This document shows, piece after piece, positions 59,947 to 64,000 of a DNA stretch of 64,000 bases. This stretch comes from Alnus glutinosa. Its lineage: Eukaryota > Streptophyta > Magnoliopsida > Fagales > Betulaceae. The stretch's first letter is position 1, and every line of letters starts with the position of its first letter. The translations under genes were made by a program, and so were the position numbers. The stretch is from contig NC_084889.1 in the NCBI RefSeq assembly GCF_958979055.1, forward strand, positions 8,053,761 through 8,117,760, given 5' to 3'. The notes beneath the pieces are model-generated. The model was not told the origin of the DNA. It worked only from the letters and a program-made list of their open reading frames with translations, and did not search any database.

Positions 59947-60114
59947 AAATACGAAGACAAGGTTCGAAAATTTGCTCTGATACCATGTTATCAGTTATCT
60001 TAAAAGCGAGCACTCACATCAGGCTAACCAAAATACGAAGACAGGGTTCAAAAATTTGCTCTGATACCATGTTATCAGTTATCTTAAAAGCGAGTACTCA
60101 CATCAGGCTAGCCA
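59947..60114. repeat. 84-bp tandem duplication containing a reversed primer-binding site
   Basis: Two copies (from 59947 and 60031) share aaatacgaagacagggttc, gctctgataccatgttatca and gcgagtactcacatcaggct. The piece gctctgataccat is the reverse complement of the initiator-tRNA primer site of Copia elements, so the unit probably derives from an LTR junction in minus orientation. Confidence 0.75.
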
Positions 60115-60399
60115 AAATAGCAAAAAAATTATACATCCGCCAATGCAAATTTATATTAATAAAAAAATTAATATGATTCTTTTTCCTATTTGGGAATAGT
60201 GAAAATAGATAAAGAAAGAATATTTTAAATTGAAAAGACGGGTAACAAGATAAAAAAAAAATACGTTTTTTAGCCAAATATTTGCTGGTTAGCTCAGCTG
60301 AATGTGAATGCTCTTAAACGTATAGAAATAGTTGAACTTAATCATTTAATTAATTATTTAAGACGAAAAAATCTACCTTGAAGATATAAACTGAGTGAA

Positions 60400-60420
60400 C
60401 CCCCCCCCCCCCCCCCCCCC
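60400..60420 (+). repeat. 21-base C homopolymer
   Basis: An unbroken C run sits 164 bases upstream of the start codon at 60584. Such runs are rare in AT-rich plant DNA and can fold as i-motif (C strand) or G-quadruplex (G strand). The true length may be affected by sequencing. A 15-base C run also occurs at 54173-54187. Confidence 0.9.
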
Positions 60421-60583
60421 TAGATTCTTCATTAAATAAATTGACCAAAAACAAAACAATGCTACTTGTCTGGTTGAAGCAGTTGAACTAAACTTCACAA
60501 AACAACCACCTAGGCCTCCAACCCCAACTCCCCTATCCTTCTCATCTCTCTTAACATACAGAGAGAGCTGATAAACCAGAGCC

Positions 60584-61102
60584 ATGGCCACAGAAGATTT
60601 CAGCTTCCCAACAATCGGGGACGCCTTGCCGTGTGGCATCGATTCGCCGCCTTTGTGGCATCTGTCTCCTGCTTCCTCTCCAAATTCTTGCCGTGAAGAA
60701 CCACCAAATGGGGCAGCCAAAGGAGGAGATCAAAGAGACGAGGAAGATTGTTTTCCACCAAGATCACCAATCGAGCAGAGTCGAAGAAAGAGCTTTTCAT
60801 CTGTACAAGGTTGTCGGAAAGCGGCGAATGATGATGATGATGATGATGAAGAGGACAAGATGGACATGTTGTGGGAGGATTTCAATGAAGAATTGTCAAG
60901 AACTTGTAGTACTTCAAGATCCAACACGTCTTCTTCGAGGGATATGGTGGAATTGGGGTGTGTCAAGGCATTGACAACGTCCAAAAATCATGGCGCGGCG
61001 CTTACAACAAGGAAGCCAGCAGGCATGGTGGTGATCATGAAGGTCTTGAAGAAGCTTTTCTTGCTGCAAAACTCCCATCGGAAGCTCAAAATTAGAGGCT
61101 GA
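60584..61102 (+). CDS. Uncharacterised single-exon plant protein, 172 aa
   Basis: The frame starts at an ATG in a good context (gccATGgcc) and runs without interruption. The product begins MATEDFSFPTIGDAL and is Ser/Pro rich in the first 60 residues. It has an acidic run (six Asp then Glu-Glu) near 82-89, followed by MDMLWEDFNEELSR, a Ser/Thr-rich stretch, and a C-terminal block MVVIMKVLKKLFLLQNSH with basic residues, probably an amphipathic helix. It has no signal peptide or membrane helix. The strong N- and C-terminal blocks, separated by variable low-complexity sequence, are typical of small plant-specific nuclear or regulatory proteins, but I do not recognise the family. The codon use is balanced, unlike the random frames around it. 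The function is unknown. Confidence 0.7.
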   Translation: MATEDFSFPTIGDALPCGIDSPPLWHLSPASSPNSCREEPPNGAAKGGDQRDEEDCFPPRSPIEQSRRKSFSSVQGCRKAANDDDDDDEEDKMDMLWEDFNEELSRTCSTSRSNTSSSRDMVELGCVKALTTSKNHGAALTTRKPAGMVVIMKVLKKLFLLQNSHRKLKIRG

Positions 61103-61617
61103 TCAATCAATCACAGTGTTTATGTGTAAATGTATAGCAAGTATTCTTTGATGAATATACAAAGTAAGGTAAATTTTTTATCAAGTTAGATGATTTTTGT
61201 TTTATATATATATATAGTTTATATTGGCTAATATTGCTGAAAGTTATGCAGCTTTAGATATCAATCTGGGCTGCCGTCTTGTATAGGGGATATGATGTGT
61301 ATAGGGGGGAAAAAGAAATAAGTAGGCCCTTCGTGTTAATGACCATCAAAAAGCTCCCTCAACCTCAAGTCATGGTCATCGTCTTCTCCCCCAAGGTATC
61401 AAGAAACCTCTTGCAAATGTTCTTTGCCAGTACTTATTACTGCACTTTTTTTTTTTTTTTAAAAGAAAAAGCCCAAGAACAAAGGAACACAAGAGGAACC
61501 CAACAAAAAAAGAGAGTTGGGTTGGGGAAGGGGGATTAGGGGGATTTGAGGTTCATCAATGAGAATACTGATGAGGATCAGTGCATATGCCCGATTGACA
61601 AAAGGAAATGGGTCCAT

Positions 61618-61775
61618 GTCACGGGTATATTAGCTTAGTAGGCTGTAGTAGGTTAATGGGTCTTTGGCCTTGGTAGCTTAGTGAGCAATAGTAGGTAAAT
61701 AGGCCTTTGGCGTTAGTAACTTAATGGGCCTTGAGTTTGTGTATATAAGGCCCACTAAGCTAATATACCCGTGAC
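61618..61775. mobile_element. Short MITE, 158 bp, with 7-bp TSD
   Basis: The terminal inverted repeats gtcacgggtatattagctta are perfect for at least 22 bases at both ends (61618-61639 and 61754-61775). The duplication ggtccat flanks the element at 61611-61617 and 61776-61782. The inside has repeated ggtagcttagtgag-like words. A hAT-type origin (8-bp TSD class) is possible but not proven. Confidence 0.85.
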
Positions 61776-61782
61776 GGTCCAT

Positions 61783-63203
61783 TATTAAAAATTTGAGCAT
61801 GAATGGCAGCATAAGACTCATGAATCTCAATACAAAGTGATGTGGGTTGGATGTCAAAACAAACAGAGAACAAAGAAGCAGTGAAGAAATTCCAAACTAG
61901 GCTGCCGGAGTCTCGGTCGCCAACAATGGGGTGCGGCAGAATCTCACCACTAAAGAAAAGATGGGTTTCACCTCAAAATAATTTGAATAATGTGTGTTTA
62001 TTCATCAAATTTGCCTCCATTAGAGTACAAATCACATTTAAATAGATTTATGACCGAACTTTAACCCTATTTCTAATCTAGGGCAACACCCATTTATTGA
62101 TTTACCAACAACAACCCGGAGCAACGCTCACTTACTGTATTATCAAAAATACGTTTGATTCTTAAAAATTAAATAAAACATAAACTAAATATCATAACCC
62201 CAATAATTAATAAAACCTAAATAGACCAATATTTGGTGTTTGGATGTTGAGGAGAACATAGTCCTATTTTCAAACTAAAAGATAGCCCTCATATTGGATA
62301 ACAGTAATCCAAAGGATTAAATAATACAGGGGACTAAGAATTCCAATTAGTCACTTGTTTGCGTTTGGCATAAGGGTCGATCCAAAGACTACTAGACACT
62401 ACCATATTAGTTTTGTAATAATAAAGTGGATTTCTTAGTTCACAAATTTAAGTTCGAATTAAATTTAAACGGACGAATATCGAGCGGGTCTTGAACGTAC
62501 TAGTTTAATTACACCCATATTTCTAACGCTCTCTCAGTTTAAGAGAAAATGATTTGTGGGGTACGGTTTCCGTCCCAGCAGACCATTTGTATTAAATAAA
62601 TAAATTTTAATGTTTTTACATTAAAATTTGTTTTTTTAATAAAAAGAGGCTGATAGAGGACTGCAAAACGCAAGAGAATCAAAGGACAAAAAGCCTGTCA
62701 TCAAATCGACCGAATTTGTAGCTGAGCAAGGGTAAAGTTATTACAACTTAATAAAATGTAAAAAGGAAATTACATGGCGCAAATGAAAAATAAAGAAGAA
62801 AGAAATACTGTTGAAGCAAGCCCGTTTTTATATATAGCTTTTAGATTTTAGAAATTTTCAAATTAAATAATATTTTTTGAGCCAAAATGATTGAAAATAT
62901 AAATTGAACTATCAAAATCTTTGCAAGTCAAGTTCAGGTTACTGACGGCGACATAGTTCGGATTTTCCTTTCCTCCGGCTCCCAAAAAAATACAAGTATC
63001 CACGACCTACCCAGTTCTGTCTGTTCCTTGATAGACACTTGGCTCTGCTCGCTTGTTCTCACTTCTCACGCCCTCTCTGGTCAATACAAATCATTTCTCT
63101 GTATTTTTTTTTTTTTTGGAAGTTCATTTATCTGTATTTGAATCTCTATCACTCAGACCCGTGTGTTTTTTGGTCTCATTTGTGATTGCATTGGGTTCCA
63201 AAT
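61783..63203. other. Intergenic and promoter region before the aminotransferase gene
   Basis: No other gene was found. A phrase near 61895-61955 (ctgccggagtctcggtcgcc) and related words near 62085-62130 look like repeat debris. Bases 63000-63200 are C/T-rich and probably form the promoter and leader of the gene at 63204. Confidence 0.4.
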
Positions 63204-63511
63204 ATGCAGAGATTCATGGGTGTCATTGACATCTACAACGCCTCCTCTCTCTGCTTCATCAAACCCAACACCAGTGTTCAACAACTTGTGGTACCTCAAT
63301 CGCAGAGACCCAGTTGCTCAATCGAAGGAAACCGCCGGCGGGTCGTTGCTATGGCCTCCATTGTTCCTTCAGTGGAACATGTCAATGAGGGTAAACGGCT
63401 CTTGACCGGTGACTCCTTCATTCGACCCCATTTGAGGGAATTATCTCCTTACCAGCCCATTTTGCCTTTTGAGGTACTTCAATCCGACCCATTTCCTTCT
63501 TTTCCGTTTGG
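63204..63511 (+). CDS. HISN6: Histidinol-phosphate aminotransferase, plastid, first exon only
   Basis: The frame encodes MQRFMGVIDIYNASS..., a Ser/Arg-containing transit-like region, and then GDSFIRPHLRELSPYQPILPFEVL. The last part is the conserved start of plant histidinol-phosphate aminotransferases, PLP enzymes that make histidinol phosphate from imidazole acetol phosphate in plastids. The gene continues beyond the window, so the catalytic Lys and PLP motifs are not seen. ATG 63204 is the first, and ATG 63216 (MGVI...) fits the family start better. The exon end is uncertain. A donor after ...ILPFE (63473|gtactt) would join directly to the known family continuation. The donor near 63511 (G|gtgagt) is stronger but adds SDPFPSFPFG, which I do not know from the family. 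Confidence 0.75.
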
Positions 63512-64000
63512 GTGAGTAACCCATTTGTGCTTTTGTCTGATTTTGCTCTTTTAGTTGTTTCTTTGTGACAAAGATTGAGGATTTTCTTTTTTTACTTTTA
63601 TGTTTGTTTGAGGTTGTGGATGGTTTGGATGAATGGGCTGTGTCAGTAAGTTGCTATATGTCGGTTCTGATTTCATTTACCATCCACTTCAGTGTAGATC
63701 AAGTTGAAGAATTATTTCGATTCTGATTCATCAAAAGAAAAAAAGAAAAAAAGAATTATTTCGATTCTGATTCCTGTGAAGTAAATTTATTACCGTGGGT
63801 TTTGCTGCTGATTTATTTGCTGCTAGATGTTTGGCCTGAATGAGCTAGGTTGATAGTTCATCATCTAGGAGCTGAAAAATCCATTTCTTGTTTCTTATGT
63901 GTAAATTATGTGACTCATCGAATGTCAAAATGGATGGGTTGTGTTTTTTCTACTCTTTTTTCCCTGGATTTTCTAATAGGTTATGCAAATGAGATGAATG

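Noticed and set aside
1-64000. CRISPR array, bacterial operon, rRNA gene
   Set aside because: No regularly spaced short repeats, no operon-like gene packing and no rRNA sequence were seen. Introns and LTR elements show a plant nuclear origin.

Overview
This is a plant nuclear window, AT-rich, with long intergenic spaces, introns that respect GT-AG rules, plastid-targeted proteins and many plant-type transposons (Copia, L1-type LINEs, tRNA-derived SINEs, hAT, Mutator-like and Tourist-like elements). Gene content and repeat style point to a woody eudicot. A Fagales-type tree is my guess, from the look of the LINE 3' ends, and is not proven.

Layout. Bases 1-8320 hold no conserved gene. They contain a 259-bp tandem duplication, a small fold-back MITE, LTR-derived debris and a ~4-kb element with long terminal inverted repeats that carries a fragment of a pentatricopeptide-repeat (PPR) gene (a Pack-MULE-like element). 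At 8690-10612 lies a kinase-less copy of an LRR receptor-like kinase. Just downstream is a young Copia element (10798-16451, LTRs 3/305 different, 5-bp TSD ttaat). A 5'-3' exonuclease gene of the organellar PolI-type family runs on the minus strand from 31517 to 17809 in five exons. Its 10.2-kb second intron is packed with a LINE fragment, a solo LTR, a Tourist-like MITE with a nested retroposon, and a second retroposon split by a second Copia element (23458-28334). Divergent from it, the plastid pyruvate dehydrogenase E2 gene (34079-38432, six exons, 474 aa) is complete. It has a perfect 68-bp inverted repeat in intron 3. Converging on it is the intact LRR receptor-like kinase (42230-39222, two exons, 951 aa), the paralog of the truncated copy at 8690 and in opposite orientation. 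After 4.3 kb of repeats comes a NIPA-type magnesium transporter (46902-57278, nine exons, 351 aa). Its 5-kb intron 7 carries a LINE fragment and a 1,014-bp hAT element that has captured the end of a CIPK kinase gene. The last part has tandem repeats, a 21-base C tract, a single-exon gene of unknown function (60584-61102), a MITE with a 7-bp TSD, and the first exon of a plastid histidinol-phosphate aminotransferase gene that runs off the end.

The genes are ordinary euchromatic housekeeping and signalling genes that share no pathway. What stands out is how the repeats act on them: a receptor duplicated, inverted and cut off at its membrane anchor, two different DNA transposon types each carrying a piece of a host gene, and two cases of insertions nested in insertions that can be ordered by their target-site duplications. 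Exon boundaries were set by eye from reading frame, splice dinucleotides and family knowledge. No alignment or search was run.
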